Assembly: GCA_033085395.1 (NCBI GenBank)
Contig: JANQBS010000178.1
Span: forward strand, 1 to 64,000
Direction of reading: 5' to 3'
DNA: 64,000 nt
Source of the DNA: Xanthoparmelia taractica
Lineage: Eukaryota > Ascomycota > Lecanoromycetes > Lecanorales > Parmeliaceae
Shown here: in pieces, positions 45,770-58,500 of the stretch
Position numbering within the stretch: position 1 is the stretch's first letter
Layout: each line of letters opens with the position of its first letter
Translations under genes and position numbers: made by a program
The notes under the pieces: model-generated
Seen by the model: the letters and a program-made list of their open reading frames with translations, nothing else
Databases searched by the model: none
Told to the model about the DNA's origin: nothing

Positions 45770-47026
45770 ATGTTCGAACCTCAGGCATCTAGCTCTTCGT
45801 GTTCTCCCAATGGCATTGACCTAAGCGCCCCAAAGAAGACACAATTTGAGGAGCATGGGAGCAAAGTACCCAATGGACTCGACGACTTCCCTCCCAAGCT
45901 TGAGCAAATTTCCCTAGAAGACCATGACAGCAATCACCCGGGCGAGCAGATGGGTGGTCACAATAATGGGCGTGCTTCCGAGCCGCTTCGAGCCAGTCCG
46001 TCTACAGAAATGGAGAAGAAATCAACCAACTTGACCACAAAATCATCTACCGAGCCAGATAATAACATTACCTCTTGTCGAAATGCCGTCCCTTCTGATA
46101 TCAAAGGTCCACGATATTTCATCAAAAACCTTCTATCACTTGAAGGGCGAGATATCTTTCATGCCGTGGACAATGACCAGGCCTCCAGCGAGGTTTGCAT
46201 TTGCGAAGACCGGAAGGCAAAATATACTCTATTTCGCTCTATGGACACTCTCGATCATGATTATGATCTCATCGAAGGCCAACGAGACGATGAGTTCCGC
46301 TGCCTTGTATACGCGTCTGATCCTAAGATTGACAATCCGAGAGTTGCTTTTCACTGCTACGAAGATCTACGGCGATATCACGCTCCTTCTAGTGAGCAAG
46401 TTTCTGACAAATTAGTCCTCGCTAGATTCGTCCCTCTGGGCTGGTTACGCAAGAGTAGTTTGGAAGCCGGCAAGGACCCCACCTTGAAGCATATCACCAA
46501 CTATGTAGTCCTATGGAATACATCGACGAAGCCTCATTCTCTCTGGATTTTTTACGACTCCTACCGCCCAGATTTCGACGGATGTGGTCGCCGCCGCAAG
46601 CTCGGCAAGCCGACATACTATAACGCAGAGGAGGACGATGAGTTTTGCCCCCAGGGGTGTGCCTTTCCTCTCGAGGAAAATACCGATCCAGATGAGGAGA
46701 TCCCTGGTGGTATGGATGGAGTTCTCTACTACTATGGATATGATGATCCGTACGAAAATGAGCCTGATGACTATGAACTCGTCCGTCCCGTACCGGCCAA
46801 ATCGCCTCTGCCTCTTGCCAACGACCCCCCTGGCGAGAGCCGAACCCGCAATCCGGGCTATTTCAACACTGACAAACCCTTTGATCTTGCCGTACTTGCC
46901 ATGGATATCAAGGAATGGGATGGAGGATCTGGCCTCGACCCTGCTTCGATGTACGATTGTCTTCGGGTTCTGCGCTTTCGTTTGGGAGATGCGCTACGAG
47001 CCAGACCGTGGGTCTCGACTGTCTGA
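45770..47026 (+). CDS. Hypothetical protein, 418 aa
   Basis: Single exon from the ATG at 45770. I do not recognise a family. The first ~110 residues are low in order and rich in S, N, P and E. The rest (about 110-418) looks folded, with aromatic-rich segments such as VPLGWLRKSS, LWIFYDSYRPDF and a tyrosine/acid-rich loop (VLYYYGYDDPYENEPDDY). There is no signal peptide, membrane helix or repeat. The length and composition make it a convincing gene, possibly lineage-specific. An upstream exon or a spliced C-terminus cannot be excluded. Confidence 0.6.
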   Translation: MFEPQASSSSCSPNGIDLSAPKKTQFEEHGSKVPNGLDDFPPKLEQISLEDHDSNHPGEQMGGHNNGRASEPLRASPSTEMEKKSTNLTTKSSTEPDNNITSCRNAVPSDIKGPRYFIKNLLSLEGRDIFHAVDNDQASSEVCICEDRKAKYTLFRSMDTLDHDYDLIEGQRDDEFRCLVYASDPKIDNPRVAFHCYEDLRRYHAPSSEQVSDKLVLARFVPLGWLRKSSLEAGKDPTLKHITNYVVLWNTSTKPHSLWIFYDSYRPDFDGCGRRRKLGKPTYYNAEEDDEFCPQGCAFPLEENTDPDEEIPGGMDGVLYYYGYDDPYENEPDDYELVRPVPAKSPLPLANDPPGESRTRNPGYFNTDKPFDLAVLAMDIKEWDGGSGLDPASMYDCLRVLRFRLGDALRARPWVSTV

Positions 47027-49541
47027 CTCACACCGGGCCCAAGTACGATTCCAACAAAGAAGACGCTGTCGTAGCGGACAAGCTTGGAATGCGGGGTAGG
47101 AGGAAACAATGCTCATTCGATTTTTTTTCTTGTGTTGTTCGGAAGCATGCTAGATTGATGAACGGGATGCCTGTTGGTTGTATATCGGCTTTGCGATAGA
47201 TAGACTCTCCCAACCCATTTTGCTCTCTCCTCCCTACTACAAATTGGCCTCTTTGTGGAACCCAGTGATCGAGCTTCCCGGCGCCTTCCACCCCGCTTCC
47301 CTTTCCTTTCAGCATTCATGAACCGCTCTCCCTCTTTTCTACCGCAGCGGGCCACTCGGACTTTCCATCCCGCCAGTATCTTCACATTAACACTGTATCC
47401 TCTCATATTAGAAAAACACCAACACTTTTGTGCTACTTGCTAACACCGCTCAGCTTAATATTGATATATTATAGCACAGCCCAGCCCACTAATTTCAGAC
47501 ACGCATGGTTCGCAACACACTCAAATCAGTCTGCACCCGTGTTTATAATCAATTAGCCAGCCAGCCAGCCCAGCCCAGTCTTTCTTCTTTCTCAATCCAC
47601 AGGCGGAATGTTGATGCACGGTGTATCGAAACTATTTTTGATATCGATGTATGAGCACGCGTCATCTGCAAAGGACGTTGGATTGATTGATTGGTTGATT
47701 AATTATTTTGCTTTTCCATGGGTTTGTTGCGCGCATGGTATGGCGGGTTGGAATGATTGTGCGGGTTTTGCTTTTTACTACTTCTTGAAGGGATTAATGA
47801 AGGGATGAAGGAATGAATGAATGAATGGGTTGGGGTGCTCGATGATGGCTTTGTGGGCATGGCGTGCTATGCTTTGTTGGGGGGTGATGGATACATAAAT
47901 TGAAAAAGGTGTCTTGCAATAGGAAATTGAATATAAGTTATCTTTTTCTTTTTCTTATTCTCAATCCAGCAGTCAGTCAGTCCACTTGGCCAACGAAGAT
48001 GTATACGTCGTCGCCAACAACCGATTCGACAAAGAAAGAAAGAATATATACCAGGACCAAAAATTTCTTCCGGAGCCTTCACCAGACTGACTGACCTGGT
48101 ACACATTAATCCTCAAAGGATTTAAAGTATCTGGCTGGATTCCCGACAAGCCTCATCCATCATCGACAAGCCCGGTCATGAATTCTCTCTCTTGTTTTAC
48201 TTTACCACCCTCGACCGAACGATCGACCGATTCCATTTACTACGTACGTACCAAAGACCCCTTTCGGGTGGATCCAATATCTCCATTCCATATACAATAA
48301 TCATACTTAGAGGAAGATTTATCTCCGCATCGCGTCATGCAAGCCTGAAGCCCAAATGCAAAGTTTACTTCTTCCTCCGAAGGCATCGCAAATTCTTCGC
48401 CCCTCCCCCTCTCCCTCTCCCCGGCGATAACAGAGAGGACAGAGAAGCTGGTTGAGTATCTGAATTTTACACCTAGGTGCAAGGATTCGCACAATGAATG
48501 ATATTGCAAACTGTCAAAGTAAGTACCCATTCCTCACCAAAACCCCCAATGTCTTTGTTTGGTAGAGAATTGGTGTCTCTGGGTGAGGAAGTCGTATTAT
48601 GGATCATGGCTTATTTGTTCGTTTGTTTGTGTGTTGTGTTGTGGTGTGGTGTGCTGTGGTATCGGATACGATTTTAAGAGGCTCTGATGAATTTGGAGGT
48701 TGTGATGCAGAGGTCAAATTTCAGATCTGTATTGTTAATGCTGTTACATACTGGTTTTTCAATTCGCGAACCTGTGTCATCAAGGCTGCAAGCCAGTTGT
48801 TTGGGCTCCAAACTCTTTGCCGCGGCTCGCTCGGGGTAAGTTAGAGGCGAGTTGAGCCAATAGAAGTACTTAACTATGCCGAACGTATCCATCCGCTGTG
48901 CCGCTCCCACCCCAACCAACCCTACCGAGTCCGCATCTACTTCACTGCCACCCCCGCTGAACTTTCCAATACCCCTGTCCAGCTGAGGCCCCCCTGCCGG
49001 TGATGCGGGAGGATTGTTACCCTCCGACCTACATACCGCGGGAGGATCTTTTGGGATGCAGAAGTCAGCCCCACGGATTTAAGAGGACGTATGTGTGCAT
49101 GCGTCTGCTATGTTGGTTGTAACATGATTGATTGATTCATTCATTGCTATCTCGGTGACGCTACATGTCGTCGGCTTTACCGCTAGCCCAAGTGCTCCTT
49201 CATTCATCTACCCGATCTCATTCAGCCTTGCTTCCTCATGCTGTCCAATCTCCCCTCAACCTCTTCTCCAAACCTTGACCGGAAGAGGTTTTCCTTTGCA
49301 TTGCATTGCGTTGCATCGACAATTGAAAAAATTCAAGTGCTGGTGATAAGCAAGGGCGTTGGTGGTGGAGCAAAGACACTCGAACCGAGGCAGAGAATGT
49401 GCGCCGGCGGGGGTCTGCGTCAGGGTATCCATACGGCGTGTGTCCGGATTACTGGTGTCCTTTGGTTGAAGGTCGGGTTCACAATCTTCATGTGATCATT
49501 ACAAATCAGTCATGGCATCCCATGTCGTAATCACCGTCTTC
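47027..49541. other. Intergenic region
   Basis: No gene is supported. There are short repeats (CCAG steps near 47561-47578, GAATGAATG near 47808-47825) and ordinary sequence otherwise. Confidence 0.5.
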
Positions 49542-50180
49542 TCAGTAGTAATAGTCGTCATCCTTGGCCGACACAGGCAGCACACCCCTGGACCCGACGC
49601 TGTGGTAGGCGGGTCGCTTGGATCGGCGCTCTCGCTCCTTCATGTCCGCCTCGTACAGGCTCCCTCGGCCGGAGTGAGAGTGCTTCTCGCGTCGGGACGA
49701 TGACGGCGGCAGTGCGGTCTCAAGCAGGGGCTTGCGAATGTATCGGGGTTCCTGTGGGCGTCGGTGTTCAAAGGTGGGCTGGATCACTTTGGGTGGGAGA
49801 CGGTGTTTCTCATCGGAGCTGGGGGCAGGGACCTTTCGGCGTATGCGAAGGCCGCGTTCCATGGCCTTGAGCAAGTCCCGGACGACGGCGCAGTCGGCTG
49901 GGATCTCTATCTGCACTCTGTGGTTGTCCTCGAGGTCGACTACGGAGAATGTCTGGCCGGCTTTGTTGAAGACGTATTGGGAGACGTCGAGGGCACGCTG
50001 GTGACCTTTGGAGCAGAGGGTACCGCCTTTGCGATGGACGTCATAAGGGTGTGCGCAGGTGGAGCAGTGAGAGGCGTGTCGGGCGAATGCTTTCATGACA
50101 TAGAGCTCGTCGTCGTGGGGTAGACGCAAGTAGGTGGCGGGGATGGGCGCGAAGCCTACTTGGCGGGATGGGGAAGCCAT
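49542..50180 (-). CDS. Conserved-looking fungal protein with a zinc-ribbon-like motif
   Basis: Single exon, 212 aa from the ATG at 50180; a longer frame reaches 50285 but its extra part is low-complexity. Residues 20-110 look folded: YVMKAFARHASHCSTCAHPY then LCSKGHQRA, giving CxxC and, 15 residues later, CxxGH, which could bind zinc, followed by a short beta-rich segment (QTFSVVDLEDNHRVQIEIP). The C-terminal half is basic, proline/serine-rich and disordered, ending DDDYYY. I believe similar small proteins occur in many filamentous ascomycetes, but function is unknown to me. Confidence 0.65.
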   Translation of the reverse strand: MASPSRQVGFAPIPATYLRLPHDDELYVMKAFARHASHCSTCAHPYDVHRKGGTLCSKGHQRALDVSQYVFNKAGQTFSVVDLEDNHRVQIEIPADCAVVRDLLKAMERGLRIRRKVPAPSSDEKHRLPPKVIQPTFEHRRPQEPRYIRKPLLETALPPSSSRREKHSHSGRGSLYEADMKERERRSKRPAYHSVGSRGVLPVSAKDDDYYY

Positions 50181-51713
50181 TGTGGGTTTGTTGTTGTGTG
50201 GTTGTGGGGAAATTGATGGGGTTGAGGTGTAGTAGTAGTAAGTCGTCTTGGTGTATTGGGGAGACACGTTGAGAGTCGGCGACACTGAGCTGTTTAAATA
50301 GAAAGAGGTCGATGTAGTTCAGAGACAATGATGAAAAAGATAACAGTGAGTGATGTCACGGAATCCTTTATGACGATGAGAAGGATTGAGTATAAGAGGT
50401 TGTGTTTCGAGACAAGGTGGTTGTTGTTGTTGGTGAAAAGGAAAGGATCGATGGGCGAAACAAGATTTACCTTGTTCGACGCCGCCGTGCCTTGTGTTTG
50501 CGGGTTGAAAGATGTTAGAAGAAGAAGAAGAATGCAGGAGAGATGAGGGCGATTGAAGAGTCTTTATAAGGATGAGGAAACCAGATGCCAATTGATGCCT
50601 GTTGACCTAAAGAATTGCTTAGCTTCGGAGTCATAGGCATCCATGGAGCTATGCACGAAACCATCAACACGCCAGATGGATACTAAAATGGGCAAGTTGA
50701 AGTCAGCTGTCACTTGTGATTGGGTGAATTGCTGCCTTGCATCTGGCTCGTTCCGTCATCCGGTTGACGAACTCTGGGCGCTCAGCCTTGTGAGATGTGG
50801 CTTTGCTCAGCTTGCGTTGACCCTCTTGCGCCGTGAAGATGCATAAGCCGACAAGGCTGACGAGAGGTCATCTCTCCGAGTAATGAAAGCGGTAAATGGT
50901 AATTGTGGCGGTCCTGTGGTGGTGGCAGTGGATGTGAATATGAAGCAAAATAATAATATGTGTGTGGAATTGATTTCAGCAATTGCATTGCTGCGCCCAC
51001 TTTTGATTTGCGGGCATGTTGTGGTTTGTGATGAAGACATATTATTTTGTGACTCTTCAGAGACACCAAAAAAGAATAGTAAAATGAAAAGTAAAAAGAA
51101 AAGTAATCAAAAAATCATAATGCCGATTGAAAAGATGGGAGGGTCCATCGCTCCAACGCTAATCCTATAAGCGAGACAGACTAAAATATAATAGTACTAG
51201 TGTAACAGTACTATATACCGCTTTGGGAGTGGCTTGGGCTGTGTAGGGCTGTTAGGGTGGTATCCCGCTGACTGCGCAATCATGCCAGGTTGATCGAGAG
51301 GCAGACTCGACCCCCATCAACTCTGCATACACCATACATCATCTCACACACAGCCGATAAGCGCTCTCCCTCCATCTCCAATTCTACACAATAACAACAT
51401 ACTGCCACACGCCACTCATCCTGCCGACTCTGCCACACTGAGACTGCTAATCGTCAGCACTTTCTTTGCTCTTTTTTTTTTCTACACCCTCACTGCACCA
51501 TACTATCCCGCTTTGTCTGGCTCTAGAATGCCTCAAAGCTCGTTTAATGCCTCAAAGTGTGCCTCTCCAACCTTGATTGTCTGTCTACTCCCTCCTTATC
51601 TCCTCAATCCCCGGAAAGAACCGACAGCCTTCGGCACGCCTGTTCGTCTATTCATCTTTAGCGAGGTAGGGTCCGGCATCTGGAGCAGAAGACGTGTCAG
51701 CATCTGGCAACCC

Positions 51714-51789
51714 CCTGTGTTGGTGCCCATACCCTCTGTTGGCGCCCATACCGTGTGTTGGCGCCCATACCGTGTGTTGGCGCTCATAC
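51714..51789. repeat. Tandem repeat, four 19-bp units
   Basis: Units of the form CCTCTGTTGGCGCCCATAC start at 51714, 51733, 51752 and 51771, with a few substitutions and a partial fifth. Confidence 0.85.
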
Positions 51790-51947
51790 CGTGTATTCGG
51801 TGAGTACAATGGTGGTAGCCGTGGCCCAATGCTGTCCAGAGATGGTGGCCAACGCTCTAGGCTTTGAAACAGTGTACACCTTTCCTCGAGGCTGTTGCTT
51901 GATAATCCAACTCTTGCATCCTTCTCATTTTTTACCCAACATCTTCA

Positions 51948-52220
51948 ATGTCCTCAGCCTTGTCGAATAAGAGAAAAATTTGTTGGACATGCGTCATCAG
52001 TGAACATATGTTCGTCAGCTGCCATCGTGGCCGTGCTTACCCCAGCTTTTCCAAACTTATGGCTGCAGTGCATGACGAGGCCTCAAATCATCCTCCCGAA
52101 GGGATCCAATGCATGAGCTTATTACCTGACGCCCGGTTTGTACCGTGCCACACCAACCTTGGCAACAAGTGTTATCTTCCAGGCATCCATTTGCCTTCCC
52201 CATGGAACGCCATCTGTTAA
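51948..52220 (+). CDS. Possible small cysteine-rich protein, 90 aa
   Basis: An ATG frame with seven cysteines, including CWTC near residue 12 and a C-terminal cysteine. There is no signal peptide. No family is recognised and no promoter feature supports it; chance is quite possible. Confidence 0.2.
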   Translation: MSSALSNKRKICWTCVISEHMFVSCHRGRAYPSFSKLMAAVHDEASNHPPEGIQCMSLLPDARFVPCHTNLGNKCYLPGIHLPSPWNAIC

Positions 52221-54248
52221 GAGGCACTCACCAAGTCCACCGGATCATTTTGCTCCGATGGGCAACAACCATGAACGTGTCTCGTTGTGCCGTCAGCCTT
52301 CAGCATCCAAGACTAAGCGGCACGACAAATCCGATGGCAATCAATTGTTTGTAGACTGGCGTGACCCAAATGCTTTTCCTTACAGAAGCACCGTCATCAC
52401 TGACTATGCTTAGAAACCAAAAGACAATCTCTCACCCACCTTTATGAAGACGAGGTAGATTGAACAGCAAGCTTTGCGGATGGCCTTGACATTGCCACAA
52501 GGATCCTATCGTATGATATTGAACCAGAACGGGTCGGAACTCATCTGAGACTTCCTGAAGGCGAGTATTACACTCAACCGAATTGTCTCGTAGCACATCC
52601 ATTACTTGTGCCATTTCTGGAAGTCTCTTTCGTCTCAGTTGTGAGCCGTCTGGATGGAAGCGAGAATGACGCCTCGTCTCACTCCGAATCAGTGATCTGA
52701 AAGCGTGCGCTTTTGACAAGACAGGGTTTCAGGCGAACCAGCATAATCTAGCAGAGGTAAGTTGCACTCAACACTGCTGACGCAACGGCCCAGAAACAAT
52801 AGCCTGCGACACTCTCTGTCTTGTCCCCCGTATTGAAAGCCCTTGGCCGGGCACGAGATCAATATTTCGGTCTCCACCATTGCCTTACTCCGGTTCGTGA
52901 CCTTTGGAAAAAGGCTTCGAATATCCCGGCACAGTAGCCTTGCTACGACAGCCGGATTTGATGTTGAAAGGCTGGCTGCATTTCATATAGGTGCCCTGCA
53001 TTATTCTGAACACTGGACGACTTACTTGCAGCCTGATGCACGCAAAAATAGTTTGATTGCCCCATCTGAATCTCAGCTATTCTGCCCCGGGGGCCTGCCT
53101 TCCGGATATCAACATGTCATGCGGTAGAGCTTATCAGATATGGGGCCCTCGCCTGGCAGCGAGGCTACCGCGAAGGCACTCGGCTTTATATTGCAGATAC
53201 TTTCTGCAATGTACATGCCCATAGTGCCACCAGCCAGGCTTTAGTTCAACTGTTTACGGGTTCCCGCATGCTCCCAGTTCAAAGGTAGTGCACCTCTATA
53301 CCATGCTCCTACCAAATACGTTCCTACCCACATCATCTCCGACAATGGTAGAATCAATCGCTGCCCAGCGTGATCATTCTCGCTTTATGATAGCCCATAT
53401 TATCTCTAAAGTCAAAGATCAAGGCTCTATACCTTTTTTCCCCATACATCAAGTCTCCTCGACTCCAAACCCGGCTCAACACTGTGCAAGCTTCGACCGG
53501 CTTTTATCCTCCAAGCTTCAAGAGTCGGATTCGGAATGCCGTGGACGCTTAATCTGCGGAAATCAGAAGCATATCCTAGCGCAATTTGCGGCATCACGCT
53601 GCGTGCAACGCTGGCATATTCAGAGCACTACTCCTTCTTCAGCTTCTCTTCCCTGCATCAATTCTCAACTCAAGTAAAAAGAAAAAGTATCGAATTCTCA
53701 TAGATCAATGCCTACTTTTCTCCCCTATACTCCCCGATCTAAGCATACCACCTACCCATAAACATCCCAACCTCGCCATCGCCATCGCAGAACTCGACTC
53801 CGGCCCTGCCCGGAATGCCGCATCCACAGACGCAACAGCCTTCCTTCGGACCGTAATCAGTGTCCTGCCCAGCAAATACTCCCCTCATCCTCTACACCGC
53901 GCTCAGCAGCAGGCCTCGTGATCCTCCTCCTACCACCCCTACCCCTACCCCCCGTTCTAGCTGCATCCGCACCCGCACCCGCACTCGCAACACCAACCCC
54001 CAGCGCCGCCGTAAACTCCCTCCCTTCTTGTGCACCTTATCCCATCTTATCCCTCTCAATCATCCATCCGACTCACTCCTCAAAAACCCCCTCTGTCCCC
54101 CCTCCCCCTTCCTTCCGGCACTTTAATTCAATCACCTCAGCTATCCTCCCCATCCCATCCATCCATCGCGACACACGGCTGCGAACCCATTCCATCCTAT
54201 CCCATTCGATTCCATTCCGTTCCATCTTACCATCGATGCAGCCAGCTC

Positions 54249-54270
54249 ATTCCATTCCATTCCATTCCAT
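54249..54270. repeat. ATTCC pentamer repeat
   Basis: Four tandem ATTCC units within a pyrimidine-rich region that repeats CCATT/CCCAT steps to about 54330. Confidence 0.85.
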
Positions 54271-54775
54271 CCCATCCATTCCCTTTATCCCATTCATCCC
54301 ATTCATTCTCTCTATTCCCTCTATCCCATCTCATCGATTCTATTCATTCTCTTCTTCTATTCTGAAGATAATGTACCCTGCCCTGCCATACCCTTCCCTA
54401 GCCTGGCCTGCCCTGGCATGGTAGGATTTGATTTGATTTGATTCGACATTAATAGACGGACGGACGGGTGGGTTACTGCGGGCGTCGGGTGTCGGGTGAG
54501 GGGTTGGGCTAAGGAAAGAATGGAGGAGGGAAGGATGGAGGGGAGGGGTCAATGTGGGTGAGGGGTGAGGGGCTAAGGATGGAGGAGGGAGGAAGGATGG
54601 AGGAAGGAAGGGAGGGAGGGAGGAAGGAAGGAAGGAAGGGATGGAGGAGGGAAGAAGGAGGGAAGGAAGGAAGGGGGGTGGTGGGGAATGGGGACTGTGC
54701 GTGCGTGCCGGTTGGGGTATGGAGGTGGGGGATTGCGTGGGGAGGAGGAGGAGGGAGGTGAGTGGTTTTGAGGAA

Positions 54776-54830
54776 TGGGAATGGGAGTGGGAGTGGGAGT
54801 GGGAGTGGGAGTGGGAGTGGGAGTGGGAGG
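54776..54830. repeat. GGGAGT hexamer repeat
   Basis: Tandem GTGGGA units in a purine-rich region. Confidence 0.9.
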
Positions 54831-55589
54831 AAGGGTTTGGGCAGATGCGGGGTTTTGGGGGGAGCGGATTTGGCTGGAGTGGGTTTGGGCTCATGTTTCG
54901 TTTTGGTCGTTGCTTTAAGCGGGAGTTTGATACCGCAGGACTTTGAGCATAGAGGATAATCATGAAGAGGGTAGTACACCAAGGAGTGGGGGATGTCGAG
55001 CATCACGAACTGAGGTATTGGCGGGTTCGGAGATATGTCTGTCGATGGATGGAATGGTGTTTGATGCTGGTTATAAGAACAGCTAAGGTAGTATTGAAGA
55101 TGGCCTGTTGGTGTGGTGTGGATGGGTAAAAGGAGTGTTGGATTTGTGAAAGGATCGGATCGTTACAGCAGCTGGTGTTTTTGGGCAGCACGGAGTTATT
55201 TAAAGGTAGCGGAGGTGGGAGGAGGTGGGACTTTGACTCGTTGGGTTTGAGATGAAGAAGGACGTCTTCTGCTTTTCTTGTACTGTGGACGACAGAGGGA
55301 AGATTCGCACAAGCTCAGCGCGCGTTTACTCTGCTGTGTCACCATGACCAAGGAGCTCATGAATAGATAGGTATTTTTCTTATATTCTATAAGTAGTGCT
55401 CCCTCTATCCAAAGCAGGAAAACCGAGTCGAAGAGCAAAGCCTATCGCTCTCATCTGATCGCCTTTCGTATGTGTCCTCCAAAGCTATCCGTCCTGGCCA
55501 GTAGCTCGAGCCGCCCTGTCTCTTGTCGGACATCGACTTGCATCGAAGCAATGTTGCTAGCAAGATGAAAGCCTGATGCCGTTTGGGTC

Positions 55590-58500
55590 CTAGATGTAGA
55601 ACATTGTGTCTTTGAGGCTGGGCGGGTATTAGCACGTTAAGATGCACTGTTTCGAGGCCAACCTACTTCTCATGAACTCCTGCTGAGTGCCAAGGTGATT
55701 CATTCTCGTCATACTCTTTGTCGGCAGGCCAGTCGTGGTTGACGTAATTCGATATATAGCAACGCGCCCGGAGACAGATCAAATGCGCATAATAGGCAGG
55801 AGGACAGATGGAGACGGCTTTGGTTGCTCGGCCTTGCAGGTAGCAGAGGTTATGGGTGATTTTTTCGAGCCGGTTTGCATCGAGCTTTCTGCTCTCCTTA
55901 CCCTCGTCCAGAAGTACCGTGTAGTGGGCTGGCTTTGCCTTGTTCGATTGTTAGCAATACATGGTGATGCTTGGAGAGATTGCGAGACACTACTCACAGT
56001 ACCGCTCAGAGGTTCATGTGCCACAAGGAAGAAATCCCATCCCTGAGTCATAGTGATTCCGCGATCGACGACCGTGCCAGAGTTGACATTGCAGTTGCGC
56101 CTTGTGTTGGCAGTTTTCTTGTCTGTTGGATAGAAGCGGTTATGATGATTCTTGCCAACAATGATAAAGCTGATCTCTGGCTGGATTGCATCCCCAAAGA
56201 CCTTGGCGCAAGCTTTTCTAATGGCAGGTATCTCTTCGCGTAGAACAATCTTGTACTGCCCTTCGGACACGCCTATGAAGTGCATCCCTTATCAGTATGA
56301 AAGCTATGATGTCTGCACTTGGCTGCTTACCGTCGCGATATACAATAATACTCTCCAGCTTCTGATCGGTATTCTTTGAGATCCAGAGCTTTAATCTCTC
56401 TTCCATCATCTCGTCAAGGTCCGTAACCATCTCTTTTCGACTTTCTTGGCAGCGGATACTTCCCGGGAACTGGCTGAACTGGGAGTCGATACTAGCGACT
56501 ACTCCAGCAATACTGGGTGTTCCCTTCATACTACCAGAGGGGTGTGTGACATCAATGCCCACAAGCATTGTTTTGCCTTGCTCAAGAAATCCCAGGTCGC
56601 CTGATGATAGTACATGATTGGTACCTCCGCTCTTTAAGTTCATTTTCAGGGCAATATTGGCGGAGGTCATTGGATCTTCTTTGCTGAATCTGTCCATAAG
56701 ATGACAGACCGTTTGAACGCCTGTGCTTGAAAGTCAGGGAAGGCCTGCCAAAAGGTAGGAGAGCAAGCCAGGCGAACATACCATATACAACATCGCCGAA
56801 GTACTTGATTCTGTCATAAAGCCAAGAGTCTCCGGACGGTAGGATTACCACTAGCATGCTGACGCCGTTGAGCTTGCATTTACTAAGAGTCGAACGAAGC
56901 TCTGCGTTCACGAAAGATTTGTTCATCTTCATATCTGGCTTGTCGTCTGGCCGTTTTAACTCTGTAATCAAAGGACCGGAAGTAGGACGGAATTTCGCTT
57001 CCTCGTTTTGTAGTCCACACAGCTTGAAAGAGGTGGTCAAAGCATTGTACTGTTTCTCAAGTCGATCCGTGGGTATCTTGGTCGCGGCGCCAATTCGTAG
57101 CATTGCCCAAGGTGGAATAGTAGCAGCTCTCACGAACTTGAAGTCTTTCATGTTCCACGAAGCGCCACCCTTCGACTGTGATGACTGAGCCTTAGCTTTG
57201 CCAGAGTACGTGACACCCGGGCTGCTGAGCACGCGTCCTGGTACCAAAATCATACTAAACTTGACTTTGATTCCGAACGCAGACTTCAAATAAGTGATGA
57301 GCTTGGCAGTCTGAAATCAGGCGGGAGGCCCAAAGGGAGAGAACATACCAGGTTTTCAGATATTTCTGGAAGTACTCCGATTAGGCCCAGACCCCCGTCT
57401 TCTGCCATTATTCTTGAGGCATTTTCCGCAGGAGGACGTGCAGCAATCGTAAGCATCCTCGTAGTTTGATTCCCATTCAACTTCCTACCGTAAGGTTGGC
57501 CTGGCATGACAGTGCAGAGTTCTGCAGGGATCCAGATAGGATCGTCCTTCGTGCCTGAAGAGAAGACTATTAGCACTTGTGAAACATCTAAAAGACGAGA
57601 CATACCGAATTTGAGGACGATCGCCTCCGGACGCTTTAGAGTCACGCCGTGTTCTGAGATTTGGTCAGCTCCTACCGTCAAACCTAAGTGGGCAACCGAC
57701 CTTGAAGGAAATACTCCTTCACGCTCATTGTTACTTCTGGCTGGCGTCCTTTCAGCTTGAACCTGATCTCGTTTGCATTGCCGTGATTGAACTCGGAATC
57801 CCTACTGGCTTCATCGGTTCCGTCAGACTGCAGCTTCTTGTGAGAGAAACCAGTGATTGACCAAATGTGAGATAGCGGAGTTCCATTGGGGGCTTTCGTG
57901 TACGATGTCTTAACTCGAAGCCGGAATAGGAAGTGATGCAAAGCTAGCCAATCACCGGGAGTCGATTCTTGGAACTCGTGCACCAGCTCCCATGCATTCA
58001 TGGTCTTGTAAAAAGGAGAGCACTGCGAATTTAGGTTGAGAAGAATCCTCGATGTCGAAAACCGCGCACTAGAAAAGTAACCGCGAACAGCAATTAACCC
58101 GCCAGTAAGTTCGTAGTTGTTGAAAACTTTCTGAGGGGGGTATTTGAAGAATTTGTTGTGACCAACCCGATAGACATTTGGGTCTTTGTTGGGATGGCTA
58201 GCTATAATAACATTCAGTGCGCGAATAGCCTCGGTATCTGCTGTGTTCGAGTGGTCTGAGTTGACAGAGGCAGGATCAGTGAATCTCAAGAAGTCCGAGG
58301 CAGATAAGGAACCGGTTAGAGATATCTGGAGCTTGAAAGGTTTACCAGCAGGTGCTCTCACGCGGCCCTCCGGTATCTCTGTGTCGTAATAGTCCAGGGT
58401 AAAGGTCTTGTGGCTACCGGGACCTGGATCTAGTCTCACGGACGTGACAATGAGGGAGGCATAATCGGTAGCTATCCCAGACCCAAGAGCTCTGAGCTCT

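Larger units (their letters stand above)
50181..55589. other. Long intergenic region rich in low-complexity DNA
   Basis: About 5.4 kb without a convincing gene. Contents: a 19-bp tandem repeat (51714-51789), a small cysteine-rich frame (51948-52220), a pyrimidine-rich stretch at about 53930-54420, followed by a purine-rich stretch at about 54470-54900 with hexamer repeats. The remainder is ordinary. Confidence 0.5.

Noticed and set aside
53918..54963. Long frames on both strands (up to 207 codons)
   Set aside because: They translate pyrimidine/purine repeats into P/S/H or E/G/R strings and have no other support.
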